Shown: positions 1 to 10,357 of the stretch, piece after piece
How positions within the stretch are numbered: position 1 is the stretch's first letter
Layout: each line of letters starts with the position of its first letter
NCBI RefSeq assembly: GCF_000737325.1
Contig: NZ_CP011125.1
Coordinates: 5,332,001-5,396,000, forward strand
DNA: 64,000 nucleotides
Source: Sandaracinus amylolyticus
Lineage (GTDB): Bacteria; Myxococcota_A; Polyangia; Polyangiales; Sandaracinaceae
Direction: 5' to 3'
The notes under the pieces: generated by a model
Told to the model about the DNA's origin: nothing
Database searches by the model: none
The model's input: the letters and a program-made list of their open reading frames with translations, nothing else
Program-made: the position numbers and the translations under genes

Positions 1-966
1 GCGCCGGCGGGTCAGGGCTCGACCGACGACGCGGGCGCTCCGATGCAGGCGCCGATCGGCCCCGAGCACCTGCCGTGCGAGGTGACCCACGAGTTCCGCG
101 CGCACGCGCCCGGCGCGATGGACGCGCCCTACGAGCTCGCGCCCGCGGCGGGCAACACGACGATGTGCTTCGCGTTCGCGTCGCCGTTCACCGACGTCGA
201 GCAGGGCACGGCGTTCGCGCCGATCATCGACGACCCGCGCGTGCTCCATCACTGGATCATCTTCGGCGCGACCGCGCTGCCCGAGGGGATCGAGCCGGGC
301 GATGCGTGGGAGTGCGGCACCGCGCTGAACCAGGGCTCGCAGTTCCTGCAGGGCTGGGCGCCGGGAGGGCGGAACTCGGTGCTGCCGGACACGATGGGAC
401 GCGAGCTGCCGGGCTCGACCGGCTTCGTGGTCCTGCAGGTGCACTACTGGAACGTCGCGGGCTACGGCGACGTGCGCGACCGGAGCGGCGTCGCGATGTG
501 CTCGACGCAGACCGCGCGCGAGCACGAGATCGGCACGTCGACGCTCGGCTCGCTCGCGATCGCGATCCCGCCGCGCGCGCGGGGGCACGAGGTGGTCGGG
601 CGCTGCACGCCCGCGATCACGGCGCCGGTGACGGTCGTGGGGTCGGGCCTGCACATGCACACGCACGGCGTCTCGATCCGCACCGAGGTGCTGCGCGGCG
701 GCAGCGAGGCCGACGTCGTGATGCTCGCGGACGAGCCGCACTGGGACTTCAACGCGCAGACCGGATGGATCCCGCCCGGCGGCTCGCTGGTGATCAACCC
801 GGGCGACGTGCTGCGGACGACGTGCGTCTACGACAACCCGACGGACGCGCCGATCTACTTCGGCGAGCGAACGGAAGACGAGATGTGCTTCAACTTCGTC
901 TCGGCCTATCCCGCAGGCGCGCTCGCGAACGCAGCGGGCGCAGCACGCAGGCTCTGCGTCGAGTGA
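1..966 (+). CDS. Copper type II ascorbate-dependent monooxygenase-like protein (5' partial)
   Basis: The frame is open to the first base of the window, so the true start lies upstream; the first ATG inside is at 43. Numbered from that Met, the protein shows the two copper sites of the peptidylglycine/dopamine monooxygenase fold. HH at 69-70 (VLHHWIIF) and the His in VLQVHYWN fit the CuH ligands. HMHTHG fits the CuM His-x-His pair, and the Met of DEMCFNF fits the CuM methionine. Family members hydroxylate a C-H bond using O2 and ascorbate, and in bacteria they are usually exported. The export signal would lie outside the window. The substrate cannot be told. The gene ends at a strong hairpin shared with the convergent gene at 1259-1939. 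Confidence 0.8.
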   Translation, partial: APAGQGSTDDAGAPMQAPIGPEHLPCEVTHEFRAHAPGAMDAPYELAPAAGNTTMCFAFASPFTDVEQGTAFAPIIDDPRVLHHWIIFGATALPEGIEPGDAWECGTALNQGSQFLQGWAPGGRNSVLPDTMGRELPGSTGFVVLQVHYWNVAGYGDVRDRSGVAMCSTQTAREHEIGTSTLGSLAIAIPPRARGHEVVGRCTPAITAPVTVVGSGLHMHTHGVSIRTEVLRGGSEADVVMLADEPHWDFNAQTGWIPPGGSLVINPGDVLRTTCVYDNPTDAPIYFGERTEDEMCFNFVSAYPAGALANAAGAARRLCVE

Positions 967-1098
967 GCACGCTGCGCCGCGCGCTCGGGATCGAATGAGC
1001 GCAGCGTGACGATGGACGGGCGCGTGAGCGGCGAGCACCGCAAACGCGCCCGCAGCCGTTCGCACCCCGCACGCGCCGTCGCACGGCCGTCCGGACCC

Positions 1099-1166
1099 AC
1101 ACCGCGCCGACGGCGCCTTGTTGCATCGGGGGGACGAGTCCCGGTGCGGCGCCGTCGGCGCGGTGT
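1099..1166. terminator. Long hairpin between convergent genes, probable bidirectional terminator
   Basis: Two perfect 19-nt arms (1099-1117 and 1148-1166) enclose a 30-nt loop that can itself form a shorter imperfect stem. It lies between the ends of the monooxygenase gene and the convergent hypothetical gene, and is followed by a short T-run. The position fits transcription termination in both directions. Confidence 0.7.
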
Positions 1167-1258
1167 TTCCGCGAGGAAGGGGACGAGGAACGAGGAGGCG
1201 AACGAGAGAAAATCGTCTGGGTCGCGCTCGCGCCGGAACGCGAGCGCGACCGGAGGCT

Positions 1259-1939
1259 TCAGGACGCGAGCGCGAGCGAGTCGACGAAGCGCGCGAACGG
1301 GCGCCACGGCTCGTCGGCATCGAGCGTCTGCAGATCCTCGAGGTGCAGTGCCTGCGCGAGCGTCACCGCGATCCACGCGCGACGACCCGGCATCGCGACC
1401 AGCGGGACGAAGCGCAGCGCCACGTCCTTCGACTCGAGGAGCACGTTGAGCGCGTACACGAACGAGCGCGGCGGCAGACCGTCCATCGACACCGGGCGCG
1501 CACGACCGCTGCGCGCGTGCGTCTGCATGCGGCGCAGCGTGACGCGCGCGCGCGTCGTCGCGATCGTCTCGCGCTCGGTCGCGAGGCGAACCTCGAGGCC
1601 CTCCGCCGTGCGACGCGTCGCGATGCGGACCTCGGGCAGGATCAGCTGCGTCGCGCCCGCGAGCGCCTCGGGCGCGGTCGGCTCGTCGGCGAGCTCGAGC
1701 ACGCGGTCCGACTGCGCGCGCCAAGCGCGCTCCACCGGGTCGCCCGACGCGTGGTAGTGGGCCGCGAGCACCATCGCCATCGTCGCGTCCGTCGGCGGCG
1801 CCGACATCAGCCGGGTCAGCCAGCGCGCGTCGAGCTCGCGCGCGAGGCCCGCGTCGCGCCACCCCGCGAGCACGGGGACCCAGCTTGGATGCACACCCGA
1901 CGGAAGATCACGGCGTGCCGCCTTGGTGGAAGCTTCCAT
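1259..1939 (-). CDS. Hypothetical protein
   Basis: No recognised family. From ATG 1939 the product is 226 residues, soluble, without a signal peptide or membrane segment. It has an Ala-rich helical first half and a C-terminal half with hydrophobic strands (FVYALNVLLESKDVALRF and AWIAVTLAQALHLEDL). The frame stays open upstream to 2140, but that part has poor codon bias and does not look coding, so the internal ATG was chosen. There is no strong ribosome binding site before it and the start is uncertain. The gene converges on the monooxygenase gene and shares its terminator hairpin. The next gene upstream on this strand ends at 2168. Confidence 0.55.
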   Translation of the reverse strand: MEASTKAARRDLPSGVHPSWVPVLAGWRDAGLARELDARWLTRLMSAPPTDATMAMVLAAHYHASGDPVERAWRAQSDRVLELADEPTAPEALAGATQLILPEVRIATRRTAEGLEVRLATERETIATTRARVTLRRMQTHARSGRARPVSMDGLPPRSFVYALNVLLESKDVALRFVPLVAMPGRRAWIAVTLAQALHLEDLQTLDADEPWRPFARFVDSLALAS

Positions 1940-2167
1940 GCCGCGGCTTCGAGCAACCCACGTGCCGTCGAGGCGGTGCGCACCGTGGTTTCCGAAAGGC
2001 TCATGAATTCCGTGGCTCGCCGCCACTGGGTGGCGACTCCAGCAGCCGATCGTGCGGGGCGAGCGCACGCACGTGAGGCACGTGCGCGCACGCTTTGCGC
2101 TGAACGTGGAACCTAGAGCGCGGAGCGCGCCGGTTCTCACACCTCGGACCCCATCGGAGCGACGCGA

Positions 2168-3685
2168 TCAGAGCGACGGTCGCCACGCGATCGCGGGCGG
2201 CATGATGATGCCCGCGACGTCGATTCCGCCGCCGAAGACGCCGTCGTTCGTGAGGGCCGCGCCCTCGCGGATCACCGCTGCGTCCCAGCCCGCCGGCATC
2301 ACCGCGCGCTGCGAGACGACGCCGAGCGCGCTCCCCGCCGCGCGTGCGCGCACGTTCGTGAGCGACACGCTCGCGGGCGCGGCGCCGCCGAGATCGACGA
2401 GCAACCCGGCGCGCGCGTTGTCGTCGAGCGCCACGTCGGCGAGCACGATCGCGGGCATCGGCGCGGTCCCCGACGCGCGCCGCACGAGCACGCCGTCGCC
2501 GAGCTCGACCGTGCCCGAGGTGCTCGGCACCGGCGCGCGCACCTGGCGCGCGACGGTCGACCCACGCACCTCGACGCGCTCGGCATCGATCGCGACGACG
2601 CCTGCGCCGTCGCCGCCTTCGAGGTCGAGCGCGCGCGCCACGAGCGAGCCGCCCTGCACCTGCACCGCGGGCGCGCCGAGGCCCGACGCAATCACGCCAT
2701 CGATCGCGACCGCGCTGCGATCGGCGAACACGCCGTACCCGGCCCCGTTCTCGACGCGCAGATCGGCGATCTCGACGCGCGGCGACGACACCGCGGACAC
2801 CGCGATCGCCGGCACGCCATTGCCCGCGAAGAGGTCGGTGATGCGCACGCCGCGCACGCGCACGTCGGACTCGAACGCGGAGACGACGATGCCGCGCACG
2901 TCGTCCGCGTCGGGCTCGACGTCGGTGTCGATCACCTCGAGCACGCTGCGCTCCACCGAGAGGCCGCCGACCGCGAGCCCGCTGATGTCGAGATCCTCGA
3001 CGCGCACGCCGCTCGCTCCGGGCGCCGCGAGATCGCCGACGTCGACCGCGACGACCGCCCACGTCCCGGTGCCGGCGGACGTGGTCGGCGCGCTCGCGGC
3101 CGCCGCTTCGAACATCGGCCCGTCGATCTTCACCGAGCGCATCACGACGCGCTCACGCCCACGCAGCGCGACGCCGGCGCCGCGCGCGATGTGGACCGAG
3201 ACGCGCTCCATCGTCGCGTCGCCGTCGCCCGCCGCGCGCATCGCCCAGCCGCCGCCGAGCACGTTCACGCGCAGATCACGCACCGTCGCTCCGGTGCCCT
3301 CCGCGAATTCGATCGCGGCACCGGTGTCGCCGCCGTCGACCTCGGACGTCGGGCCCTCGCCCGCGAGCGTCACGCCGGGCGGCACGACGAGCGGGCCCTC
3401 GGCGCGGCATCCCTGGCGCAGCACGACCGTGGCGCCCGGCGCGGCAGCCGCGAGCGCCGCGCGCAGATCACCGATCGCACAGACCGGGAACACGCCGGCA
3501 TCCGCCGGCATCGCGGCGTCGGGCCCGGCGCGCGAGGCTCCGTCGTCGTCGTCGTCCTCTCGCGAGCCATCGACCTCGACGCTCCCGTCGTGCCCCCCGT
3601 CGCTCGACGAGCCGCTCCCGTTCGCGCCCTGCCCCGCGCCGCAGCCGGCGAGCAGGAGCGCGAGCGCCACGCGCTTCCCCCACAT
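2168..3685 (-). CDS. Lipoprotein with parallel beta-helix repeats
   Basis: ATG 3685 follows a good ribosome binding site (ggagagg, about 10 nt upstream). The N-terminus is a lipoprotein signal (ALALLLAGCGAG), followed by a Gly/Ser/Asp-rich linker containing a run of five Asp. The remaining 430 or so residues are short alternating beta-strands with many 'VRxxxI' and 'VEIADLRVEN' turns, typical of right-handed parallel beta-helix proteins of the pectate-lyase-like superfamily. There are about a dozen coils of 20-25 residues and no obvious catalytic cluster, so it may be a surface scaffold or polysaccharide-binding protein rather than an enzyme. It lies downstream of purEK on the same strand but is separated by hairpins and probably has its own promoter. 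Confidence 0.75.
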   Translation of the reverse strand: MWGKRVALALLLAGCGAGQGANGSGSSSDGGHDGSVEVDGSREDDDDDGASRAGPDAAMPADAGVFPVCAIGDLRAALAAAAPGATVVLRQGCRAEGPLVVPPGVTLAGEGPTSEVDGGDTGAAIEFAEGTGATVRDLRVNVLGGGWAMRAAGDGDATMERVSVHIARGAGVALRGRERVVMRSVKIDGPMFEAAAASAPTTSAGTGTWAVVAVDVGDLAAPGASGVRVEDLDISGLAVGGLSVERSVLEVIDTDVEPDADDVRGIVVSAFESDVRVRGVRITDLFAGNGVPAIAVSAVSSPRVEIADLRVENGAGYGVFADRSAVAIDGVIASGLGAPAVQVQGGSLVARALDLEGGDGAGVVAIDAERVEVRGSTVARQVRAPVPSTSGTVELGDGVLVRRASGTAPMPAIVLADVALDDNARAGLLVDLGGAAPASVSLTNVRARAAGSALGVVSQRAVMPAGWDAAVIREGAALTNDGVFGGGIDVAGIIMPPAIAWRPSL

Positions 3686-3701
3686 GAGCGCTAGCACCTC
3701 T

Positions 3702-3779
3702 CCGGAACTTCGTTCCGGTGATTTCCCCCTCGTGCTGCCGACCGGACGTTCGATACGGAACGAGCGACCCGTCGGCAGC
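3702..3779. terminator. Hairpins downstream of purK
   Basis: A small hairpin with 7-nt arms (3702-3708 and 3712-3718) lies next to a larger one with 9-nt arms, gctgccgac at 3734-3742 and its complement at 3771-3779. They sit between the purK stop and the start of the lipoprotein gene on the same strand. This could be a terminator for purEK or leader structure of the lipoprotein mRNA. No clear T-run is present. Confidence 0.4.
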
Positions 3780-3822
3780 CGAGGTGTGACCGGAGCTGCG
3801 CTCCGCGGCACGCGCGATTCTG

Positions 3823-4922
3823 TCAGAGCGCGTCGACGACGCGGAGAACCTCGGCCAGACGCGCGTCGCGGCCCGCCTCGTCGTCCGCACGCACGGTCAC
3901 GTGACCGACCTTCCGGCCCGGGCGCGGCTCCTTGCCGTACAGGTGCAGGTGCGCGCCGTCGATCGCGAGGATGGACGCGGGCTCGGGCAGCGCGCCGACG
4001 AGGTTCACCATCGCGGCGTGGCCGTGCAGCGCGGTCGAGCCGAGCGGCAGCCCCGCGACCGCGCGCAGGTGGCTCTCGAACTGGCTCGTCTCCGCGGCCT
4101 CGATCGTGTGGTGACCGGTGTTGTGGACGCGCGGCGCCATCTCGTTCGCGAGCAGTCGATCGCCCGCCTGGAACAGCTCGAGCGCGAGCACGCCGACGTA
4201 GTCGAGCGACTCGAGGATCGCGCGCAGGTACGCGCGCGCCGTCTCCTCGATCGCGATGGTCGCGCGCGCGGGCGCGATGCTCACGCGGAGGATCCCGTCG
4301 CGGTGCACGTTCTCGGCGAGCGGATAGAACGCGATCGATCCGTCCGCGCCGCGCACGCCGAGCTGCGAGACCTCGCGCTCGAACGCGACGAAGCCCTCGA
4401 GGATCGAGGGGCGCGCGCCGAGCGCGGTGAACGCGCCATCGACGTCCTGCATCGTCCGCAGCACGCGCTGGCCCTTGCCGTCGTAGCCCATCGTGCGCGT
4501 CTTGAGCACCGCGGGCAGGCCGATCGTCGCGACCGCGGCGCGCAGATCGTCCTCGGAGTCGATCGCCGCGAAGGGCGGCGTGTCGATGCCGAGCTCGCGG
4601 AAGAGCGTCTTCTCCTCGATGCGATCGGCCGCGACGCGCAGCGCGTCGATCGAAGGGCGCAGCGGCACCTTCGCGCCCACGCGACGCACCGCCTCGAGCG
4701 GCACGTTCTCGAACTCGTAGGTCGCGACGTCGATGCGCGACGCGAATTCGTCGAGCGCCGCGGGATCGTCCCACGCGCCGATCACGTGCTCGCCCACCGC
4801 GCACGCGGGCTCGTCGGGCTGCTGCGCGTACGCGACGCAGCGCACGCCCATCGGGTGCCCCGCGAGCGCGAGCATGCGACCGAGCTGACCAGCGCCGAGC
4901 ACTCCGACGCGCATCGTGCGGC

Positions 4923-4926
<4 letters not shown>
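3823..4926 (-). CDS. purK: N5-carboxyaminoimidazole ribonucleotide synthase PurK
   Basis: PurK is the ATP-grasp enzyme that makes N5-CAIR from AIR, bicarbonate and ATP in de novo purine synthesis. The product is 367 residues, the usual length. The N-terminal nucleotide-binding loop is [13 protein letters not shown]. The ATP-grasp core shows [17 protein letters not shown], the metal-binding region [17 protein letters not shown], and the conserved EFENVP near residue 70. The ATG at 4926 overlaps the purE stop (ATGA), so translation of the two is probably coupled. A second ATG four codons in (MRVGVLG) is an alternative start. Context with purE makes the call firm. Confidence 0.95.
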
Positions 4927-5429
<503 letters not shown>

Positions 5430-5521
5430 GGTGTCCCCGGAAAAGAGGCCGGGATGGTAGCGGGGAAATCCGAGCCGTAAAGGGCGGCCGCCCGAAAAGT
5501 CGGGCCGTGGCCCAGCGGGCG

Positions 5522-6895
5522 TCAGGCGTGCGCGAACGGACCCGTGATCGCGAGGGTGAGCCCGTCGGTCTGGAGGCTCACGAACATCGCGCGCCCGTCG
5601 GGCGAGAAGCACACGCCCGCGAGCTCCGAGCGGCTCAGCGTGTTGCGCGCGAAGTCGAACACGCGTCCGTCGGTGCCGATCGCGCGCACGTAGTTGCGAT
5701 CGCGGCCGTCCTCGCAGAAGAACACGACGCCGTTCGGCGCGACGACGAGGTTGTCGGGCATGTCGAAGTCCGCGCTGCCCTCGCTCTGCGCGAGGAGGAG
5801 GAGCTCGCCTCCGTCGCCCTCGGGCTCGACGCGGAAGAGCTGACCGTTCGCGTCGGGCCCGCCCGCCGAGGCGGCGAACACGACGGCGCCGCGCTGCGGA
5901 TCGAACGCCATGCCCTCGCCCCGCACGAACGAGGCGGCACCGTCCTGCTGCGCGAGGTGGCGCAGCACGTCGTCGCCGGGATCGGGATCACGCACGGGCA
6001 CCCACGCGATCTCGAGGCGCTCACCGGCGCGGAGACCGGTGCCGGTGCGGGCGCGCGGGCGGCCGCGGATCGCGAGCGCCTGGAGCTCGCCGTCGAACGG
6101 GCGCGCGGGATCGTGCGGCACGAAGCGATAGAGGCACGAGTCCTCGCGATCCTCGGTGAGGTACGCGATCGACGTGCGCGGATCGACGCACGCGGCCTCG
6201 TGACGGAAGCGGCCGTAGCCGCGGATCGGCTGGGGCGCTGCGATGCGCGCGGCGGTGGGATCGCACGCGAACACGAGGCCGTGGCGCGCGTCGTAGTCCT
6301 CTTCGCAGCTGAGCCAGCCCCACGGGCTCGGGCCGCCCGCGCAGTTGAGCGTGGTGCCGCCGAGCACGAGGTTCGTCGAGCGCACCTCGAGCGTCGCAGG
6401 GTCGAGCACCACGCGCGTCACGCCGCCCATGCCCTCCTGCGAGTACGACTCGGGCGCGACGCCGTCGGTCCACGGTCCGAGCAGCCCGACGTGCGCGGGG
6501 TTCTCGTGGTTGCGCAGCAGCGCGAGCGATCCGTCGGGGAGCGTGAAGCACGCCATTCCGTCGGGGCGTGCCGGGACGCGCAGTCCGTCGCTCATCGTCG
6601 TGCCGGTGCGCGAGATCACGCGGTACGAGAAGCCCTCCGGCAGATCGAGCCGGCCCTCGGGGTCGGGACGCAGCGGGCCGTAGGGCCCCGGACGCCACGG
6701 GCGCGCTTCGTCGCGCGCGCCGAACGTCTGCACCAGCGGGAACCCCGCCGCGAGCGCCGCCGCGGCGCCGCCCGCGTACAGGAAGCTGCGCCGACCGAGG
6801 AGGCCACGACGATCCGCGCCGGCGGCGTCGTCCGCTGCCGCGGTGCACGCGTCGACCGGACTGCGCTCCGCGGGACTGCTGCGAGGAGCTCGCAT
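5522..6895 (-). CDS. PhoX-like (DUF839) Tat-exported protein
   Basis: The N-terminus carries a twin-arginine export signal, [18 protein letters not shown] (Arg35-Arg36 from ATG 6895), behind a long n-region. The mature part has PhoX/DUF839 hallmarks: [75 protein letters not shown], and a C-terminal [12 protein letters not shown]...CEDG. PhoX enzymes are calcium/iron-dependent periplasmic alkaline phosphatases, but many DUF839 members have no proven activity. The protein probably folds as a beta-propeller in the periplasm. The start is supported by the Tat signal but lacks a strong ribosome binding site. It is divergent from the membrane protein at 7027, leaving about 130 bp for two promoters. 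Confidence 0.8.
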   Translation of the reverse strand: MRAPRSSPAERSPVDACTAAADDAAGADRRGLLGRRSFLYAGGAAAALAAGFPLVQTFGARDEARPWRPGPYGPLRPDPEGRLDLPEGFSYRVISRTGTTMSDGLRVPARPDGMACFTLPDGSLALLRNHENPAHVGLLGPWTDGVAPESYSQEGMGGVTRVVLDPATLEVRSTNLVLGGTTLNCAGGPSPWGWLSCEEDYDARHGLVFACDPTAARIAAPQPIRGYGRFRHEAACVDPRTSIAYLTEDREDSCLYRFVPHDPARPFDGELQALAIRGRPRARTGTGLRAGERLEIAWVPVRDPDPGDDVLRHLAQQDGAASFVRGEGMAFDPQRGAVVFAASAGGPDANGQLFRVEPEGDGGELLLLAQSEGSADFDMPDNLVVAPNGVVFFCEDGRDRNYVRAIGTDGRVFDFARNTLSRSELAGVCFSPDGRAMFVSLQTDGLTLAITGPFAHA

Positions 6896-7026
6896 CGGAC
6901 GGACCAGAATGGTCCCCGAGGCGTGCCCTGGCCAGTGCTCGATGGGCACCGCCGCGTGACAGGGTCGGGCCACGTGCGCTACGACGCGCGACGTTGGCGA
7001 CGCACGGCAACGGGAAGAGCGCGGGG

Positions 7027-8685
7027 GTGTGGCTCGAGCGCGCGCGGGCGTGGGCGCGAGAGCACGGCATCGCGGCGATCGTGCTCGGCGTCGCGGCAAT
7101 CGCCCTCACGATGCCGCTCGCCACGGTGCGCTGGCTGCCCTTCGTCGACTACCCGCAGCACCTCGGCACCATCGCGGCGATCCACGGTCAGGGCGACGCG
7201 ATCTTCGATCGCTTCTTCGTCGTCGAGTACGCGCGCAGCCAGTACCTGCTGCTCTACGTGCTCGGCGACTGGCTCGCGTCGATCTTCGGCGTCGATGGCG
7301 CGGGGCGCGCGACGGCGATCCTCTCGATCGCGACGCTGCCGCTCGCCGTGGGCTGGTACCTGCGCGTGCACGGTCGGCCCGCGATGCTCGGCGCGCTCGC
7401 GGCGCCCATCGCGATGCACGCCTACGTGTTCTGGGGGTTCCTCAACTACGCAGCGGGCATGGTGCTCGCGATCGTCGCGCTCGGGACGCACGCGCGGCTC
7501 GTGCAGCGGCCCGATGCGCGACGCGCGATGTGGCTCGCGCTCGCGGCGCTCGCGACGTTCTACGCGCACGCGCAGCTCTACGCGTGGATGGGCCTCGCGT
7601 GCATCGTGCAGCTCGTCGCGATGGCGCCCGCGGTGGGGCGCGCGCGCGCGGTGCGGGCGCTCGTCGGATCGATCGTGGCCGCGCTGCCGAGCGTGATCGC
7701 GATGGCGTGGTGGCTGCGCCAGTCGGGCGTGATCGAGCGGGGCGAAGCGGGCTCGCGCAGCGGGCACGCGGCGGAGGTCGCGGCACAGGGCGCGGCGCCG
7801 ATCTTCACGCCGGTCGCGGACACCGTGCGCGCTTGGCTCGGGCACTCGTTCGACGTCTACCGCGACGGCAGCGGCGTGACGCTCGCGGTCGCGTTCTTCG
7901 CGGGCGTTCTCGTCGTGATCGCGCTGCGCGGAGGCCGCGACGCGGTGGTGGTCCCCGCGAGCGTCGAGGGCACGACGACGAGCGGTCCGTGGTGGCGGCG
8001 GATCATCGCGTCGTCGCCCGAGTGGCCGATGCCGCGCACGGTCGCGCCCGAGCTCGTGCTGCTGCTGACGTTCGCGCTCTATCTGTTCGCGCCGTTCTCG
8101 TACCGGCTGATCGAGCCGATCAACCATCGCTTCCTTCCGCTCGCGCTCGCGCTGCTGCCAGTGCTCGGACCGCGCGGTGCGCTGCCGATGCGCGCGAGCC
8201 TCGTCGTCGCGCCCGCGCTGATGGCGCTCGCGATCGCGACCGGTCAGGTGCACGCGAAGCGCTTCGGCGAGACCGATCGCGAGATGGGCGAGCTCTCCGC
8301 GGCGCTCGAGCACACCGAGCCCGGTGGGCGCTTGCTCGGGCTGATCTTCGATCCGCAGAGCGAGGTCGTGCCGCTGCCGATCTACCTGCACGCGCACCAG
8401 TACTTCCAGGCGCGCGTCGGTGGGCTCGCGTGCTTCTCGTTCGTCGAGTTCCCGAAGTCGCCGGTGCAGTACGCGGAAGGCGCGGCGCCGCCGCCCTTCC
8501 CTCCGCGCTTCGAGTGGACGCCGCAGCGCTACGACCACGCGGTGTGGGGTGAGTCGTTCGACTACTGGCTCGTGCGTCACGAGTCGGGGCGCGACGCGCC
8601 GCGCTCGATCTTCCGTGGCGCAGCGAGCCCGCCGGAGGCGGTGTTCGAGAGCGATCGCTGGACGCTCTTCGCGCGACCGCGGTAG
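7027..8685 (+). CDS. Polytopic membrane protein, GT-C-like
   Basis: About 552 residues with roughly ten hydrophobic segments. The first is IAAIVLGVAAIALTMPLATV, and the loop after it carries RWLPFVDYPQHLGTI. An acidic residue in the first external loop, several central membrane segments and a soluble C-terminal domain resemble GT-C type glycosyltransferases that use lipid-linked sugars. No diagnostic motif settles the activity. The start is taken as GTG 7027, since no ATG occurs in frame before residue 29 and the codon bias begins here. Two other large proteins of similar build occur at 12673 and 19208, suggesting a family active in envelope glycan assembly. Confidence 0.6.
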   Translation: MWLERARAWAREHGIAAIVLGVAAIALTMPLATVRWLPFVDYPQHLGTIAAIHGQGDAIFDRFFVVEYARSQYLLLYVLGDWLASIFGVDGAGRATAILSIATLPLAVGWYLRVHGRPAMLGALAAPIAMHAYVFWGFLNYAAGMVLAIVALGTHARLVQRPDARRAMWLALAALATFYAHAQLYAWMGLACIVQLVAMAPAVGRARAVRALVGSIVAALPSVIAMAWWLRQSGVIERGEAGSRSGHAAEVAAQGAAPIFTPVADTVRAWLGHSFDVYRDGSGVTLAVAFFAGVLVVIALRGGRDAVVVPASVEGTTTSGPWWRRIIASSPEWPMPRTVAPELVLLLTFALYLFAPFSYRLIEPINHRFLPLALALLPVLGPRGALPMRASLVVAPALMALAIATGQVHAKRFGETDREMGELSAALEHTEPGGRLLGLIFDPQSEVVPLPIYLHAHQYFQARVGGLACFSFVEFPKSPVQYAEGAAPPPFPPRFEWTPQRYDHAVWGESFDYWLVRHESGRDAPRSIFRGAASPPEAVFESDRWTLFARPR

Positions 8686-8918
8686 CTCGGCGCGCCCAGA
8701 CGTGTGCTCGGACGGCGTCAGGTCCTCGTCCTGGCCGACGGGGCGAGCGGCGGCGAACTCGATCCTCCGACGGGATGGTCTGTCGCGGCGGACACGGTCC
8801 GGATCGAGCCGCGCTGATCGGCGCCGAAAAAAAGATCGCGGCGGTGTCGGGCCGGGCGCATCTCGTTCGTCGTTCCATCGAGCGCCACGCGCGCACGACC
8901 GACGAGAGGGACACACCG

Positions 8919-9410
8919 ATGACCGCGAAGAAGCAGAAGATCTACACGCACCTCTGGTACGCGAAGGACGCGGAGGGAGCCGCGCGGCACTATGCCTCGA
9001 TCTTCCCCGATTCCCGCGTCGATCGCGTCACGCCGCTGCCGGCGGAGTCGCCGAGCGGGCCTCCGGGCTCGGTCAGCATCGTCGACTTCACGCTGTTCGG
9101 GGAGCGCTTCCAGGCGATGACCGCCGGACCGCACCACGACTTCAACGACGCGATCTCGCTCGTCGTCGAGTGCGACAGCCAGGCCGAGCTCGATCGCTAC
9201 TGGAACGCGCTGCTCGAGGGCGGCGGCCGGCCGCAGGCGTGCGGCTGGCTCACCGATCGCTACGGGGTCCGCTGGCAGATCGTGCCGGCCGTGCTCGACC
9301 AGCTGATGCGCGACGACGACCCGGCGCGCGCGAAGCGCGTCGCCGACGCGATGCTGAAGATGGTGAAGCTCGACATCGCGACGCTCGAGCGCGCCTACCG
9401 CGCGGAGTGA
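8919..9410 (+). CDS. VOC family protein (PhnB-like / 3-demethylubiquinone methyltransferase-type domain)
   Basis: 163 residues. ATG 8919 follows gagaggga. The start KIYTHLWYAKDAEGAARHY, then FPDSRVDRVTPLP, SIVDFTLFGERFQAMTAGP, FNDAISLVVEC and the C-terminal WLTDRYGVRWQIVP match the PhnB-like branch of the vicinal oxygen chelate fold. Proteins of this branch are small dimeric proteins often named after 3-demethylubiquinone methyltransferase, but they lack a SAM-binding fold and rarely have a known substrate. The gene stands alone between two longer intergenic gaps. The role is unknown; the fold is secure. Confidence 0.85.
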   Translation: MTAKKQKIYTHLWYAKDAEGAARHYASIFPDSRVDRVTPLPAESPSGPPGSVSIVDFTLFGERFQAMTAGPHHDFNDAISLVVECDSQAELDRYWNALLEGGGRPQACGWLTDRYGVRWQIVPAVLDQLMRDDDPARAKRVADAMLKMVKLDIATLERAYRAE

Positions 9411-9562
9411 ACGACACCCGACGCGCGAGGCCGTCGATCGACCTCGCGCGTCACGCACTGCGCCGCGCAATCGTCTAGCAGGCGACGCGTCTGTCACGAG
9501 CGCCACCGCCCTCAACGTGCGTGTCGCTCGCGTCGACCTATGCTCCGGCACACGTGAACGAC

Positions 9563-10327
9563 ATGACCCTGGAAGAGCTCTTGACGCGCGTCGAACGAAC
9601 GCGCCTCCGAGCACACACGGAGTGGTTCCGACGCTGGCACCGGCCCGCCATCGCGATCACCACGACGACCGAGGAGATCCGATTGGGCGCGAGTCGTTTT
9701 GGAGGCGTTCCCGATCTTCCCGTCGACGTCGAATGGCCGCGACACGACAAGGGTCCCTATCGATTCCTCGCGCAGATCGATCTCGCCGACCTGCCGTCTC
9801 GCCGCGCATCGTTCGCCGAACCGTGGCGGGATGTCCTACCGAGCGACGGCGTGCTCTCGCTCTTCGTGGCTGACGACCCGACGCGTGAGATGGACCCTCG
9901 CGGTGAGATCTTCTGGGGTGATCCGCGATACGCGGTCGCGCTCCTCTCAGCAGCGCACGTCGAGAGCAGTCCGCGTCAACCGCCGCCCGAAGTCGACTTC
10001 GGTGCTCCCGCGGCGATCGCGTTCACTCCGACCATCGATATTCCTCGCGACGAATATCAGGTTCGAGACTGGCCTTTCACCACTGACGAGCACGAGACGT
10101 ACGATGTCCTGCGCGCGACTCTCCATGGTCGCGACTATCTCTTCGGATATCCGCAACATTGCACGCTCGCGTACGACCCGACTCCGACAGGCCAGATTCC
10201 GCTGCTCTCGCTGGGATCCGATGACGAGCGCGCGTGGTACTGGCACGACGGTGACTGCTTGATGCTCTTTCTCGAGCCCGGGCGTGCACACCCGGGCGCG
10301 ATCTCGCTCGGCTCGGATGCAGGGTGA
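9563..10327 (+). CDS. DUF1963 (YwqG-like) protein
   Basis: The core RFGGVPDLPVDVEWP, YRFLAQIDLADLP, GVLSLFVADDP, YPQHCTLAYDP and PLLSLGSDDER...CLMLFL is the DUF1963/YwqG pattern. This is a cytoplasmic beta-rich family of unknown function that often sits in polymorphic-toxin or stress contexts. The start was put at ATG 9563 (254 residues); GTG 9554 or GTG 9521 are possible. Wobble positions are clearly AT-richer than in the neighbours (for example around 10036-10065), which suggests recent acquisition. It converges on the lipoprotein gene ending at 10358, with no other partner in sight. Confidence 0.8.
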   Translation: MTLEELLTRVERTRLRAHTEWFRRWHRPAIAITTTTEEIRLGASRFGGVPDLPVDVEWPRHDKGPYRFLAQIDLADLPSRRASFAEPWRDVLPSDGVLSLFVADDPTREMDPRGEIFWGDPRYAVALLSAAHVESSPRQPPPEVDFGAPAAIAFTPTIDIPRDEYQVRDWPFTTDEHETYDVLRATLHGRDYLFGYPQHCTLAYDPTPTGQIPLLSLGSDDERAWYWHDGDCLMLFLEPGRAHPGAISLGSDAG

Positions 10328-10357
10328 ATCTCGAGCCGGAGTGCGCCGCGCGTCGGC

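Noticed and set aside
2052-4430. Very long open frame on the + strand
   Set aside because: It lies opposite the beta-helix lipoprotein and purK genes. The high GC content makes long antisense frames common. The translation is Arg/Ser-rich without domains.
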